A stretch of DNA of 43,262 nt from Phycisphaerae bacterium (GTDB lineage: Bacteria > Planctomycetota > Phycisphaerae > Phycisphaerales > SM1A02), in NCBI GenBank assembly GCA_002862305.1, contig PKCS01000036.1, positions 1-43,262 on the forward strand, given 5' to 3'. Both the position numbers and the translations under genes were made by a program. The number at the start of each line of letters is the position of its first letter. The first letter of the stretch is position 1. The notes under the pieces were generated by a model, which worked only from the letters and a program-made list of their open reading frames with translations, was not told the DNA's origin and made no database searches. Of the stretch, positions 26,493-35,433 are shown piece after piece.

Positions 26493-28403
26493 ATGTCTAA
26501 AATCATTGGAATTGACCTTGGAACCACCAACTCCGTCGTTGCCGTGATGGAGGGTGGCGAACCGAAGGTGATCATCAACTCGACCGGCAACCGCACGACC
26601 CCCTCGGTGGTCGGCTTCACCGACAAGGGCGACCGTCTGGTGGGCCAGCCGGCAAGGCACCAGCAGGTGACCAACCCGGAGAACACCGTCTTCTCGATCA
26701 AGCGGTTCATGGGACGGCGTCACGACGAGGTCGAGCAGGAGGAGAAGCTCGTCCCCTACCAGGTCGAGGGATCGGGCGACGACCTCGTGAAGGTCAAGGT
26801 CCGGGAGAACGTCCTCTCGGCGCCCGAGATCTCCGCGATGATCCTGCAGGACCTCAAGAAGACCGCCGAGGACTACCTCGGGGAGACGGTCGACCGCGCG
26901 GTCATCACCGTCCCCGCGTACTTCAACGACAGCCAGAGGCAGGCCACCAAGGATGCCGGCGAGATCGCCGGCCTGACCGTGGACCGCATCATCAACGAGC
27001 CCACCGCGGCGGCGCTGGCCTACGGGCTGGAGAAGAAGACCAACCAGCGGATCGCGGTCTTCGACCTCGGCGGCGGCACCTTCGACCTCTCGATCCTCGA
27101 CGTCGGTGACGGGGTCTTCGAGGTGCTGGCCACCAACGGCGACGGGCACCTCGGCGGCGACGACTTCGACCAGCGCCTCATCGACCACCTGGCCGACGAG
27201 TTCCGCAAGAGTGACGGCATCGACATCCGCAGCGATGCGATGGCCCTGCAGCGGCTGAAGGAAGCCGCGGAGAAGGCGAAGATCGAGCTCTCCCAGCAGC
27301 TGGAGACCACCGTCAACCTGCCGTTCATCACCGCGGACCAGGCCGGTCCCAAGCACCTCCAGGTCACGATCACGAGGGCCAAGTTCGACGAGCTGTGCCA
27401 GGACCTCTTCGATCGACTTCGGGTCCCGTGCGAGACCGCGCTCAAGGACGGCGGCCTCTCCCCGTCCGACATCGCCGAGGTGGTGATGGTCGGGGGTTCC
27501 ACCAGGATCCCCAAGGTCCAGGAGATCGCCCTGGACATCTTCAAGACCGACGCCCTCGACAAGAGCATCAACCCCGACGAGGTGGTCGCCATCGGTGCGG
27601 CGATCCAGGGCGGCGTGCTCCAGGGGGACGTCAAGGACGTGCTGCTGCTGGACGTGACTCCGCTCTCGCTCGGCGTCGAGACCCTGGGCGGGGTCATGAC
27701 CCGGCTCATCGAGAAGAACACGACCATCCCGACCAGCAAGAAGGAGACCTTCTCCACCGCGTCGGACAACCAGTCCTCGGTCACGATCCACGTGCTGCAG
27801 GGCGAACGGGAGTTCTCCGCGGACAACCGGTCGCTGGGCAGGTTCGACCTGACCGGCATCGCCCCCGCCCCTCGCGGGGTCCCGCAGGTGGAGGTCGAGT
27901 TCGCGATCGACGCCAACGGCATCCTCCAGGTCTCGGCCACCGACAAGGCGACCGGGAAGAGCCAGAACATCGAGATCACCGGTTCGAGCGGCCTTTCCAA
28001 GGACGAGATCGAGCAGATGAAGAACGATGCGGAGATGCACGCCGGCGAGGACAGCCAGAAGCGCGAGCTGGTCGAGATGCGCAACCAGGCCGAGCAGATG
28101 GCCTACTCCACCCGGAAGTCGCTCGAGGAGCACGGCGACAAGGTCTCGCCGGAGGTCCGAAGCGGCATCGAATCCGCGATCGGCAACCTCGAGGACAAGA
28201 TCAAGGGTGACGACAAGTCGGCCATGGAGTCCGCATTGAAGCAGCTCTCGGACGCCTCGCTCGAGCTGGGCAAGGCCGTGTACGAGGCAACCTCCGAACA
28301 GGCCGCGGCCGGGTCGCAGGACCCGACCACGGAGGAGGCCGCGGGCGCCGGGGGCGACGACGACGTGATCGACGCCGAATTCGAGGTCAAGGACGAGAAG
28401 TAA
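26493..28403 (+). CDS. dnaK: Molecular chaperone DnaK (Hsp70)
   Basis: A 636-residue Hsp70 of standard length. The ATPase domain begins [18 protein letters not shown] and includes [32 protein letters not shown] and [11 protein letters not shown]; the substrate domain has [17 protein letters not shown], followed by the lid helices and an acidic end [11 protein letters not shown] that resembles the usual conserved tail. It folds proteins with DnaJ and GrpE, neither of which is next to it. AAAGGA is the ribosome site. The 220-base upstream region shows no CIRCE element and no certain promoter. A GC-rich hairpin follows the stop. Confidence 0.98.
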   Translation: MSKIIGIDLGTTNSVVAVMEGGEPKVIINSTGNRTTPSVVGFTDKGDRLVGQPARHQQVTNPENTVFSIKRFMGRRHDEVEQEEKLVPYQVEGSGDDLVKVKVRENVLSAPEISAMILQDLKKTAEDYLGETVDRAVITVPAYFNDSQRQATKDAGEIAGLTVDRIINEPTAAALAYGLEKKTNQRIAVFDLGGGTFDLSILDVGDGVFEVLATNGDGHLGGDDFDQRLIDHLADEFRKSDGIDIRSDAMALQRLKEAAEKAKIELSQQLETTVNLPFITADQAGPKHLQVTITRAKFDELCQDLFDRLRVPCETALKDGGLSPSDIAEVVMVGGSTRIPKVQEIALDIFKTDALDKSINPDEVVAIGAAIQGGVLQGDVKDVLLLDVTPLSLGVETLGGVMTRLIEKNTTIPTSKKETFSTASDNQSSVTIHVLQGEREFSADNRSLGRFDLTGIAPAPRGVPQVEVEFAIDANGILQVSATDKATGKSQNIEITGSSGLSKDEIEQMKNDAEMHAGEDSQKRELVEMRNQAEQMAYSTRKSLEEHGDKVSPEVRSGIESAIGNLEDKIKGDDKSAMESALKQLSDASLELGKAVYEATSEQAAAGSQDPTTEEAAGAGGDDDVIDAEFEVKDEK

Positions 28404-28427
28404 GCTCCCGCACCTCCCGAGGATCCA

Positions 28428-28463
28428 GACACGCGCGCCCCGGTCCCGGCCGGGGCGCGTGTC
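28428..28463 (+). terminator. GC-rich hairpin after dnaK
   Basis: A 14-pair stem with a two-base bulge (5' arm 28428-28443, 3' arm 28450-28463) located 25 bases after the dnaK stop. No T run follows. It is probably the dnaK terminator or an mRNA 3' end stabiliser. Confidence 0.6.
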
Positions 28464-28545
28464 ATTGGACTCCGCAGGGCCGCGTAAATCGCATGAAAGC
28501 CCGGTATTCACGGCCGTAGACGGTCCGTGGGAGGTGGCGGGCGAA

Positions 28546-28574
28546 TTCACTGAATCAATCGTTTGCTGTACAAT
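28546..28574 (+). promoter_or_regulatory. Promoter of the enzyme I gene (TTCACT - 17 - TACAAT)
   Basis: TTCACT (28546-28551) and TACAAT (28569-28574), the latter preceded by TG, are 17 bases apart and point to the enzyme I gene starting at 28627. Confidence 0.55.
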
Positions 28575-28626
28575 GGCTGGGCTCGTGATCGGGCGGCAGT
28601 GCAGGCCGACACCGGGCGCCGACGCT

Positions 28627-30387
28627 ATGGAGACTATCCAAGGGATCCCAGTTTCTTCCGGTATCGCCATCGGACGCGCATTCGTCCTCGATGCGGTCGA
28701 ACGCTACGTGCCGGAACGGAAGATCGCCCCGGACCAGGTCGACCACGAGATCGATCGACTCTGGACCGCGATCAACGGGGCCCTCGACGAGCTCACCGAA
28801 CTGCGCACCCGGACCGAGGAGGAACTGGGCTCGGATCCCGCGAGGATCCTCGACTTCCACATCGGGGTGCTGAAGGACCCCACCCTCATGGATCCCGTGG
28901 AGGAGCGGATACGTTCCGGGAACGTGAACGCCGAACGGGCGGTGGCCGAGCGCTTCGAGCAGCTGGCCCAGCAGTTCAGGGGGATGGGCAGCAGCGTGCT
29001 CCGCCAGAAGGCGAACGACATCATCGACCTCGACCGCAGGGTCCTGGGACGATTGCTGGGGAAGAGCGACGACCGCCTCGCCGAGATCGAGGAGTCGGTG
29101 GTGCTGGTCGCCCACGAACTCACCCCGACCCAGGCCGCGACCCTCGACCGTGAGAAGATCCTCGCGATCGCCACCGACGCCGGCGGCCGGACCAGCCACA
29201 CCTCGATCATCGCGCGTGCCCTGCAGATCCCCTCGGTGGTGGGCTGCCATGCGCTCACGAACACCACCCAGGACGGCGACCGGGTCATCATCGACGGCGA
29301 GCAGGGACTGGTCAGGGTCCGACCCGACCGGGGCATGATCGACTCCTACGTCGAGAAGCAGACCGACCAGCGAGCCAGGCAGATCAAGCTGAGGGAATTC
29401 AGCGACCTCGAGTCGATCACCAGTGACGGCACGCGGATCAGCCTGCTCGGCAACATCGAGTTCCCGGAGGAGGCCCGCACCACCATCGAGAACGGGGGCG
29501 ACGGGGTCGGGCTCTACCGGACGGAGTTCCTCTGGCTCACGCGGGACCGCCCCCCCACCGAGGAGGAGCAGTTCGAGGCCTACCGGGAGGCGATGGAGCT
29601 CCTGGGCGGCCAGCCCCTCACCATCCGCACCTTCGACCTCGGGGCGGACAAGTACACCCAGCAGCAGGCCGAGGAGCCGGAGCGGAATCCGTTCCTGGGA
29701 CTGCGAAGCATCCGGTACTGCCTCCAGAACCTGCCGATGTTCAAGACCCAGCTGCGGGCGATCGTGCGGGCTTCGGCCTTCGGCCCGATGAAGATCATGT
29801 TCCCGCTGGTCTCCACGGTCATGGAGCTCCGGCAGACCAAGATGCTGCTCCGGGACGTGTGCGAGGAACTCGAGGAGGAGTCGATCCCCTACGACCGCGA
29901 CCTCGAGACCGGCATGATGGTCGAGGTTCCCAGCGCGGCGCTGATGGCGAAGGTGTTCGCGAGCGAGGTGTCGTTCTTCTCGATCGGGACCAACGACCTG
30001 ATCCAGTACACCCTGGCCGTCGACAGAGGAAACGAGCGCGTGGCCAACCTGTACACCGGGGGCCACCCAGCCGTGCTGCAGCTGATAAAGAACGTCGTCA
30101 GGGCCGCTCGACGCCGAAGCGTCGATGTGTCGATTTGTGGTGAAATCGCCGCAGAACCGATCTACACGATGTTGCTCATAGGCCTCGGTATACGTACACT
30201 TTCCTTGGTTCCCAGCCAGATACCCCTGATCAAGCGGGTCGTCAGGTCTGTGGACATCGAACGTTGTGAACGGGTTGCTCGCAAGATCAGCACGTTCGAC
30301 TCCGAGCGGCAGGTCGTCAACTGCCTCCGCGACGAGCTCAGAAAGGTAAACCCCGAGTCGCTCTCGGACTCCAGGATGGATGCCTGA
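28627..30387 (+). CDS. ptsI: PTS enzyme I (phosphoenolpyruvate-protein phosphotransferase)
   Basis: A 586-residue cytoplasmic enzyme that moves phosphate from PEP to HPr. Order: N-terminal HPr-binding helical domain (METIQGIPVSSGIAIGRAF), the phospho-His191 in GGRTSHTSIIARAL, a linker, and the PEP-binding TIM barrel with GLYRTEFLW, FDLGADK, the GTNDLIQYTLAVDR signature and the active Cys504 in SICGEIA. All catalytic parts are present and length matches the sugar-type PtsI, with no GAF domain. No HPr or enzyme II gene lies in the window. A longer start at 28573 is possible but overlaps the promoter. It may serve a regulatory PTS; this is inference. Confidence 0.94.
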   Translation: METIQGIPVSSGIAIGRAFVLDAVERYVPERKIAPDQVDHEIDRLWTAINGALDELTELRTRTEEELGSDPARILDFHIGVLKDPTLMDPVEERIRSGNVNAERAVAERFEQLAQQFRGMGSSVLRQKANDIIDLDRRVLGRLLGKSDDRLAEIEESVVLVAHELTPTQAATLDREKILAIATDAGGRTSHTSIIARALQIPSVVGCHALTNTTQDGDRVIIDGEQGLVRVRPDRGMIDSYVEKQTDQRARQIKLREFSDLESITSDGTRISLLGNIEFPEEARTTIENGGDGVGLYRTEFLWLTRDRPPTEEEQFEAYREAMELLGGQPLTIRTFDLGADKYTQQQAEEPERNPFLGLRSIRYCLQNLPMFKTQLRAIVRASAFGPMKIMFPLVSTVMELRQTKMLLRDVCEELEEESIPYDRDLETGMMVEVPSAALMAKVFASEVSFFSIGTNDLIQYTLAVDRGNERVANLYTGGHPAVLQLIKNVVRAARRRSVDVSICGEIAAEPIYTMLLIGLGIRTLSLVPSQIPLIKRVVRSVDIERCERVARKISTFDSERQVVNCLRDELRKVNPESLSDSRMDA

Positions 30388-30861
30388 TCGGACCCGACGT
30401 CGCATGACGACGGATACTCGAAGGCGCTCCCGGGAGAACCACGAACGACGAGGGCTCACACGAACACATGGCCACCCCACCCCGGGGCGGTCGAAAGGAA
30501 CAGGCCAGCCTGGACAATCAAGACCGACGTGCGACCAGTACGGGTGATGCAGGCCGGCTCGACGAGCCGACACCATGGCCCCCCCACTGGACTGCGCGCA
30601 CCGGGCCGGGTTCGAAGCGATTCGCACCCGACCCCGGATCGCCCCTCCCGGCGGCCCCCCATCGAGGCGGTACACGGGAGCCACGTCGGGCCTTGAGCAC
30701 CAGGATGGCGGGCAGATGAGCGGAATCAGCGTCAGGACCAGTGCCACCGCGATCCACGTGCACCCCGAGGGGGTTCGCACCGGATCGAGTCGTTGCATTG
30801 GACCCGAGGCCCCGATCGCTCGTGAAGCTCGCCCCGTCCGGCCGCAAGGAGCTTCAACACC
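30388..30861 (+). other. 474-nt gene-free region before the RNase E/G gene
   Basis: Every frame on both strands gives only short, low-quality readings of odd composition, so no gene is called. A hairpin CGGCTC-GAC-GAGCCG lies near 30550-30565. The ribosome site AAGGAG stands ten bases before the start at 30862. No terminator for the enzyme I gene and no convincing promoter were found. A long 5' leader for RNase E/G, as in E. coli rne where it controls the enzyme's own mRNA, is possible but is inference. Confidence 0.5.
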
Positions 30862-33800
30862 ATGTCGTCAGTCGATGTCAGCCCGAGTGATTCCCTTGAT
30901 GGATCCGAGAGCACAGGCCGGTCGCCGGAGCAGTCCGGCCCGGTAGGCGGTGCGTCGTCCGGAACGGGCGCCGCCTCGAAGAAGAGTCCAGCGAAGAGCA
31001 CGAAGAAGGCCACCGCCAAGAAGGCGGCGTCCAAGAAGGCGGTCGCCAAGAAGGCCGCCACCAAGAAGGCCGCCACCAAGAAGACCGCCGCCAAGAAGAC
31101 CACCACCAAGAAGGCCGCCACCAAGAAGACCACCACCAAGAAGGCCGCCACCAAGAAGGCCGCCACCAAGAAGACCACCACCAAGAAGGCCGCCACCAAG
31201 AAGGCCGCCACCAAGAAGGCCGCCACCAAGAAGGCCGCCACCAAGAAGGCCGCCACCAAGAAGGCCACCACCAAGAAGGCCGCCACCAAGAAGGCTGCCG
31301 GCAAGGCGGACTCGACGGAGGAAGACGGCAAGAAGAAGGGGTCGAAGAAGGACGGGGCCGGGAAGGGCAAGAAGTCCGAGGGCAAGGACGACTCGAAGGA
31401 CAAGTCCCAGAAGAAAAAGAAGAAGAACAAGTCGAAGAAGTCCTCGGAACGAAGCCGGGGCCGAAGGGGATCGCGCCGGCACGGGGACGCGCTCCCGGAG
31501 GCCGAGAGTGGACCGAGTCCCGAGAACCGGATCATGCTCGTGAACGAGGTCCCGGGCGTCGAGTGCAGGATCGCGCTCCTGGAGAACGGACGGCTCGACG
31601 AGTACTTCGTCGAACGGGCCTCCAGTGCGACGGTCGTCGGCAACATCTACAAGGCCCGGGTCACCAACATCGAACCGGCGATCCAGGCCGCCTTCGTCGA
31701 CTTCGGACTGGGGGAGTCGGGGTTCCTGCACGTCTCCGACCTGCATCCCAAGTACTTCCCGGGGGCGGACCTCAAGGAGCAGGTCGGGAAGAAGATCCCC
31801 CGCAAGCAGCGACCGCCCATCCAGGACGCCCTCAAGAAGGGACAGGAGATCCTGGTGCAGGTGCTGAAGCAGGGCATCGGCACCAAGGGGCCGACGGTCA
31901 CCAGCTACCTCTCCATCCCGGGCAGGTTGATGGTCATGATGCCGGACATGGACCGGGTCGGGGTGAGCCGCAAGGTCGCCGACGACGACGAGCGCAAGCG
32001 GATGCGGGAGATCCTGGATTCGCTGGACCTTCCCGACAACTTCGGATTCATCGTCCGGACCGCGGGCTTCGAGTCCTCGAAGATCGAGCTGAAGCGGGAC
32101 GTCGCCTACCTCAAGCGGCTCTGGGAGCAGATGGACCGGCGGATCCAGAACACCGGGGCGCCCTGCCTGCTCTACGCGGAGAGCGACCTCCTGATCCGGA
32201 CCATCCGCGACGTGCTGGACGCCAGCATCAAGACGATCGTCACCGACCACCCGGCCGCCTTCGAGCGGGCGCGGAGCTTCCTGAAGGTCTCGGGGGTCAC
32301 CGCCGGTCCCGACGTCCGCTACTACGACCGGAACCTGCCGCTCTTCAGCGCCTTCGGGGCGGAGAAGCAGATCGCGAGCCTCCACCTGCGGGAGGTCCCC
32401 CTGGTCTCGGGTGGCGCCCTGGTCATCGAACAGACCGAGGCCCTGGTGGCGATCGACGTCAACAGTGGTCGAAGTCGATCGGCCAAGGATTCGGAGACCA
32501 ACGCCTTCGAGACCAACAAGGAGGCGGTGGACGAGATCTGCCGCCAGCTCCGGCTCCGGGATCTCGGAGGGCTGATCGTCAACGACCTCATCGACATGCG
32601 GCACCAGAAGCACCGCGAGGAGATCGAGCGCCGGATCATGCGCAACCTCAAGCGTGACCGGGCCAAGTCCACCGTGCTGCCCATCAGCGAGTTCGGGATC
32701 GTCGAGATGACCCGGCAGCGAATGCGCCCGAACACCAAGAAGGCGAACTTCGACCTGTGCCCCACCTGCGAGGGGACCGGGGAGGCCCCTCGCCCGGATT
32801 CGGTGGCCGCGGACGCCCTCAGGAGGGCGGGCGTCGTCCTGGAGAACGAACAGGTCCGGCGCATCGAGCTGGTCTGCTCGAGGTCGATCGCGAACATCCT
32901 CAGCGTCGACAAGAAGAAGGAGATCGAGCTCTTCGAGGAACGCAGCAGCCGCAAGATCGACGTGCAGGTCAGCGAGAACATCCTCGAGAAGCGGGTCGAC
33001 ATCTACGCCTACGACGAGGAAGGCGCGGACGTCGAGATCAACAAGCAGGTGCGCCTGAAGGTGCCGAAGATCGCGGACCTTCCGACCGAGATCGACCCCG
33101 ACGACGCCCGGAACGCCAAGAAGTCCGGGAAGCGACGCCGGCGCCGCGGGCGGGGGAAGAACCCGCCGGCCGATGCGACCGCGATCGCGCTCTCGGGTGG
33201 ATTCGACATCGACGACGAGTTCGAGGACGAACTCGACGCCTCGCCGGACGCCACCGGGGATTCCGCCGAGGAATCGTCGGAGGAGGGATCGGAATCGGGC
33301 GGCAGGCGGAAGCGCCGACGAAGGCGGCGCGGTCGGGGCCGGCGTCGCCAGGAGCTCGAGGCGGAACAGCGCGAGCTGGAGTCGAAGTCGATCCGGATCT
33401 ACGCCCTGGCGAAGGAACTCGGCGTCACCTCCAAGGAGATCCTCGAGCGCTGCCGGGAGGCCGAGGGCTTCGACAACCTCAAGAACCACATGTCGTCCCT
33501 CGAGGGCGATCCGTTGCTCGAGGTGCGCGGCTGGTTCCGCCCCGAGGAACCCCCGGTCCCGGAGGAGGAGGCCGGTGACGGGCGCGGGGAGTCCCCGGAC
33601 GACGAGGACGGGAAGCCTCGACGCCGGCGACGCCGGCGACGAGGTCGGCGGGGACGCAATCGCGACCAGGAGGACGGTGGCTCGTCCTCCGAGGAGCGCG
33701 CGGAATCATCCGACGACCCGGGCACCGATGCGTCGGGCCGGACGTCCGACTCCCCCGACGGGGAGGACGGCGAGGATCGTCCACGGAAGCGGAGGCGCCG

Positions 33801-34107
33801 ACGGCGTGGTCGTGGGCGACGACGGTCCGAGGATTCGCCGGAGCCGGAGTCCGGATCGAACGACGAGGCCGGGACCGACCGGGAGTCCCCCGACCGGGGC
33901 GAGAAGCGACCCGGGGCCGAGGACCCCCCCCGCGAATCGGGATCCGCCGGGAAGGACGACGGAGAATCGGGGTCGACTCCGGAGACCGGCTCGAACTCGA
34001 GCTCGGGGGAACCAGCGCCGGAGGCCCCCGCGAAGCCGAAGCGACGATCACTCTACGGCGGTCGAATGCGCCGGGTCTCGAACACCGGACGCCCCGCGGA
34101 GGACTGA
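30862..34107 (+). CDS. rne: RNase E/G family endoribonuclease with repeat tail and IF2-N-like domain
   Basis: A 1081-residue RNA-processing enzyme. Residues 1-220 are low complexity: 19 five-residue units such as AATKK at 50-144, then a lysine-rich stretch, like histone H1. The catalytic core starts near 224. An S1 domain (about 254-356) has GNIYKARVTNIEPAIQAAFVDFG; the DNase I-like site has Asp532, Asn534 (AIDVNS) and Asp575 (VNDLIDM), and the Zn-link has Cys633-Cys636. The spacings 43 and 101 equal those of E. coli RNase E (D303, D346, C404). Near 842-895, IRIYALAKELGVTSKEIL matches an IF-2 N-terminal domain. The rest is Arg-rich and acidic, possibly for RNA or partner binding. Start: ATG with AAGGAG ten bases ahead. 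Confidence 0.93.
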   Translation: MSSVDVSPSDSLDGSESTGRSPEQSGPVGGASSGTGAASKKSPAKSTKKATAKKAASKKAVAKKAATKKAATKKTAAKKTTTKKAATKKTTTKKAATKKAATKKTTTKKAATKKAATKKAATKKAATKKAATKKATTKKAATKKAAGKADSTEEDGKKKGSKKDGAGKGKKSEGKDDSKDKSQKKKKKNKSKKSSERSRGRRGSRRHGDALPEAESGPSPENRIMLVNEVPGVECRIALLENGRLDEYFVERASSATVVGNIYKARVTNIEPAIQAAFVDFGLGESGFLHVSDLHPKYFPGADLKEQVGKKIPRKQRPPIQDALKKGQEILVQVLKQGIGTKGPTVTSYLSIPGRLMVMMPDMDRVGVSRKVADDDERKRMREILDSLDLPDNFGFIVRTAGFESSKIELKRDVAYLKRLWEQMDRRIQNTGAPCLLYAESDLLIRTIRDVLDASIKTIVTDHPAAFERARSFLKVSGVTAGPDVRYYDRNLPLFSAFGAEKQIASLHLREVPLVSGGALVIEQTEALVAIDVNSGRSRSAKDSETNAFETNKEAVDEICRQLRLRDLGGLIVNDLIDMRHQKHREEIERRIMRNLKRDRAKSTVLPISEFGIVEMTRQRMRPNTKKANFDLCPTCEGTGEAPRPDSVAADALRRAGVVLENEQVRRIELVCSRSIANILSVDKKKEIELFEERSSRKIDVQVSENILEKRVDIYAYDEEGADVEINKQVRLKVPKIADLPTEIDPDDARNAKKSGKRRRRRGRGKNPPADATAIALSGGFDIDDEFEDELDASPDATGDSAEESSEEGSESGGRRKRRRRRRGRGRRRQELEAEQRELESKSIRIYALAKELGVTSKEILERCREAEGFDNLKNHMSSLEGDPLLEVRGWFRPEEPPVPEEEAGDGRGESPDDEDGKPRRRRRRRRGRRGRNRDQEDGGSSSEERAESSDDPGTDASGRTSDSPDGEDGEDRPRKRRRRRRGRGRRRSEDSPEPESGSNDEAGTDRESPDRGEKRPGAEDPPRESGSAGKDDGESGSTPETGSNSSSGEPAPEAPAKPKRRSLYGGRMRRVSNTGRPAED
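31009..31293 (+). repeat. 15-bp tandem repeat inside the RNase E/G gene
   Basis: Nineteen uninterrupted units of 15 bases, close to GCCGCCACCAAGAAG, encode five residues each (AATKK, TTTKK, ATTKK and variants). Units are nearly identical at the DNA level, including the codons, which suggests recent slippage; copy number may vary between strains. Confidence 0.92.
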
Positions 34108-34144
34108 TCGAGGACATGTCCCGGACCAGCACGGAACCAAGCAC

Positions 34145-35350
34145 ATGATCCCCTATGAAGGATCCAATCCCGTGGAACGAACCGGTCGGGTGATCCTCCT
34201 GGGATCGACCGGCTCGATCGGGGTCAACACCCTCGAGGTGATCCGTCACCTGAGGGACGAGTGCGGGATCGACTACGAGGTGATCGGGCTGGCGGCGGGA
34301 CGGAACACCGAACTGCTCGCCCACCAGGCGAGGGAGTTCGGGGTCGGTCACCTGGCGATCTCCGAACCGGACGTGGCCTTCGATCCGGGAGGATCGGCCA
34401 CGCTGCTCCGTGGCCCGCAGGCGGCGACCGAGCTGGTGGAGTCCATCGCCCGTCCCGGGGACCTGGTGGTGGGCGCGATCGTGGGTTCATCGGGGGTCGA
34501 GCCGTCGCTCGCGGCATTGCGCCATGACTGCGACCTGGCCCTCGCCAACAAGGAGGCGCTGGTGGCGGCGGGCAGGCTGGTCATGGACGCGGCCGGGGCC
34601 TCCCGGGGCCGCATCATCCCCATCGACAGCGAACACAGCGCGATCTTCCAGTGCCTGCATGCGGGAGGGGGCCGGGAGGAGGTCGCGAAGCTGATCCTGA
34701 CCGCCAGCGGGGGTCCGTTCCGGACGTGGGACACCGAGCGGATGCATCGAGCGACCGTGGAGGAGGCCCTCAACCACCCCACGTGGTCGATGGGACCCAA
34801 GGTCACCGTGGACTCCGCATCCCTCATGAACAAGGCCCTCGAGCTCATCGAGGCCCACTGGCTCTTCGGGATGCCCGCGGATCGACTCGAGGCGGTGATC
34901 CACCCCCAGTCGATCGTGCACTCGTTCGTCGAGTTCCGGGATCATTCGGTCATCGCCCAGCTGTCCCCGCCGGACATGAAGCTGCCGATCCAGTACGCCC
35001 TGACCTGGCCGGACCGGACCCCGGGCTGCGCACGCCGGACCGACTTCGGGTCCTTCGGCGACCTCGAGTTCCAGCCGGTCGACCACGATCGATTCCCCGC
35101 CATCCGGACCGCCCGGGAGGTGATCGCGGCCCCGGATTCGGCGGGCGCGGTGTTCAACGCGGCGAACGAGGTCGCGGTGGAGGCGTTCCTCGACCGGCGA
35201 ATCCCCTTCGGGATGATCCTCGACTCCATCCGGACCACCCTCGAGCGATGCCCGGCGCGGGAGGTGGCCAGCCTCGAGGAGGTCTGGGCCGCCGACCGGG
35301 AGGCCCGGAAGGTCGCCGGCGAATGTCTGGCGAACGCCGCGGGAACCTGA
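34145..35350 (+). CDS. dxr: 1-deoxy-D-xylulose 5-phosphate reductoisomerase
   Basis: A 401-residue NADPH enzyme of the MEP isoprenoid pathway (DXP to MEP). NADPH-binding LLGSTGSIGVNTLEVI, then ANKEALVAAG, PIDSEHSAIFQCL (metal-binding Asp and Glu), TASGGPF, and the flexible-loop and substrate block NHPTWSMGPKVTVDSASLMN with ALELIEAHWLF. All key residues appear present and length is normal. The ATG at 34145 has GGAA upstream; it is 37 bases after the RNase E/G stop. rseP follows after 83 bases, as in many bacteria; the usual uppS and cdsA are not between or before them here. Confidence 0.96.
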   Translation: MIPYEGSNPVERTGRVILLGSTGSIGVNTLEVIRHLRDECGIDYEVIGLAAGRNTELLAHQAREFGVGHLAISEPDVAFDPGGSATLLRGPQAATELVESIARPGDLVVGAIVGSSGVEPSLAALRHDCDLALANKEALVAAGRLVMDAAGASRGRIIPIDSEHSAIFQCLHAGGGREEVAKLILTASGGPFRTWDTERMHRATVEEALNHPTWSMGPKVTVDSASLMNKALELIEAHWLFGMPADRLEAVIHPQSIVHSFVEFRDHSVIAQLSPPDMKLPIQYALTWPDRTPGCARRTDFGSFGDLEFQPVDHDRFPAIRTAREVIAAPDSAGAVFNAANEVAVEAFLDRRIPFGMILDSIRTTLERCPAREVASLEEVWAADREARKVAGECLANAAGT

Positions 35351-35433
35351 GCGGTTCGCGGCGTATCCTGTCCCCGACCGCATGACCTCATGGTGACCGA
35401 CGGGCACCAGCAACCGAGCACACGGATTCAGAC

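Noticed and set aside
30604-30630. GGGTTCGAAG resembling a tRNA T loop in the gene-free region
   Set aside because: No matching T stem, acceptor stem or anticodon arm can be built around it.
31009-31293. CRISPR-like regular repeats
   Set aside because: Units are 15 bases without unique spacers and lie in frame within a protein-coding gene.
30868-33489. An 873-codon open frame opposite the RNase E/G gene with GGLLGGGLL repeats
   Set aside because: It is the antisense reading of the lysine-alanine repeat and the catalytic core, with no own start site or known fold.
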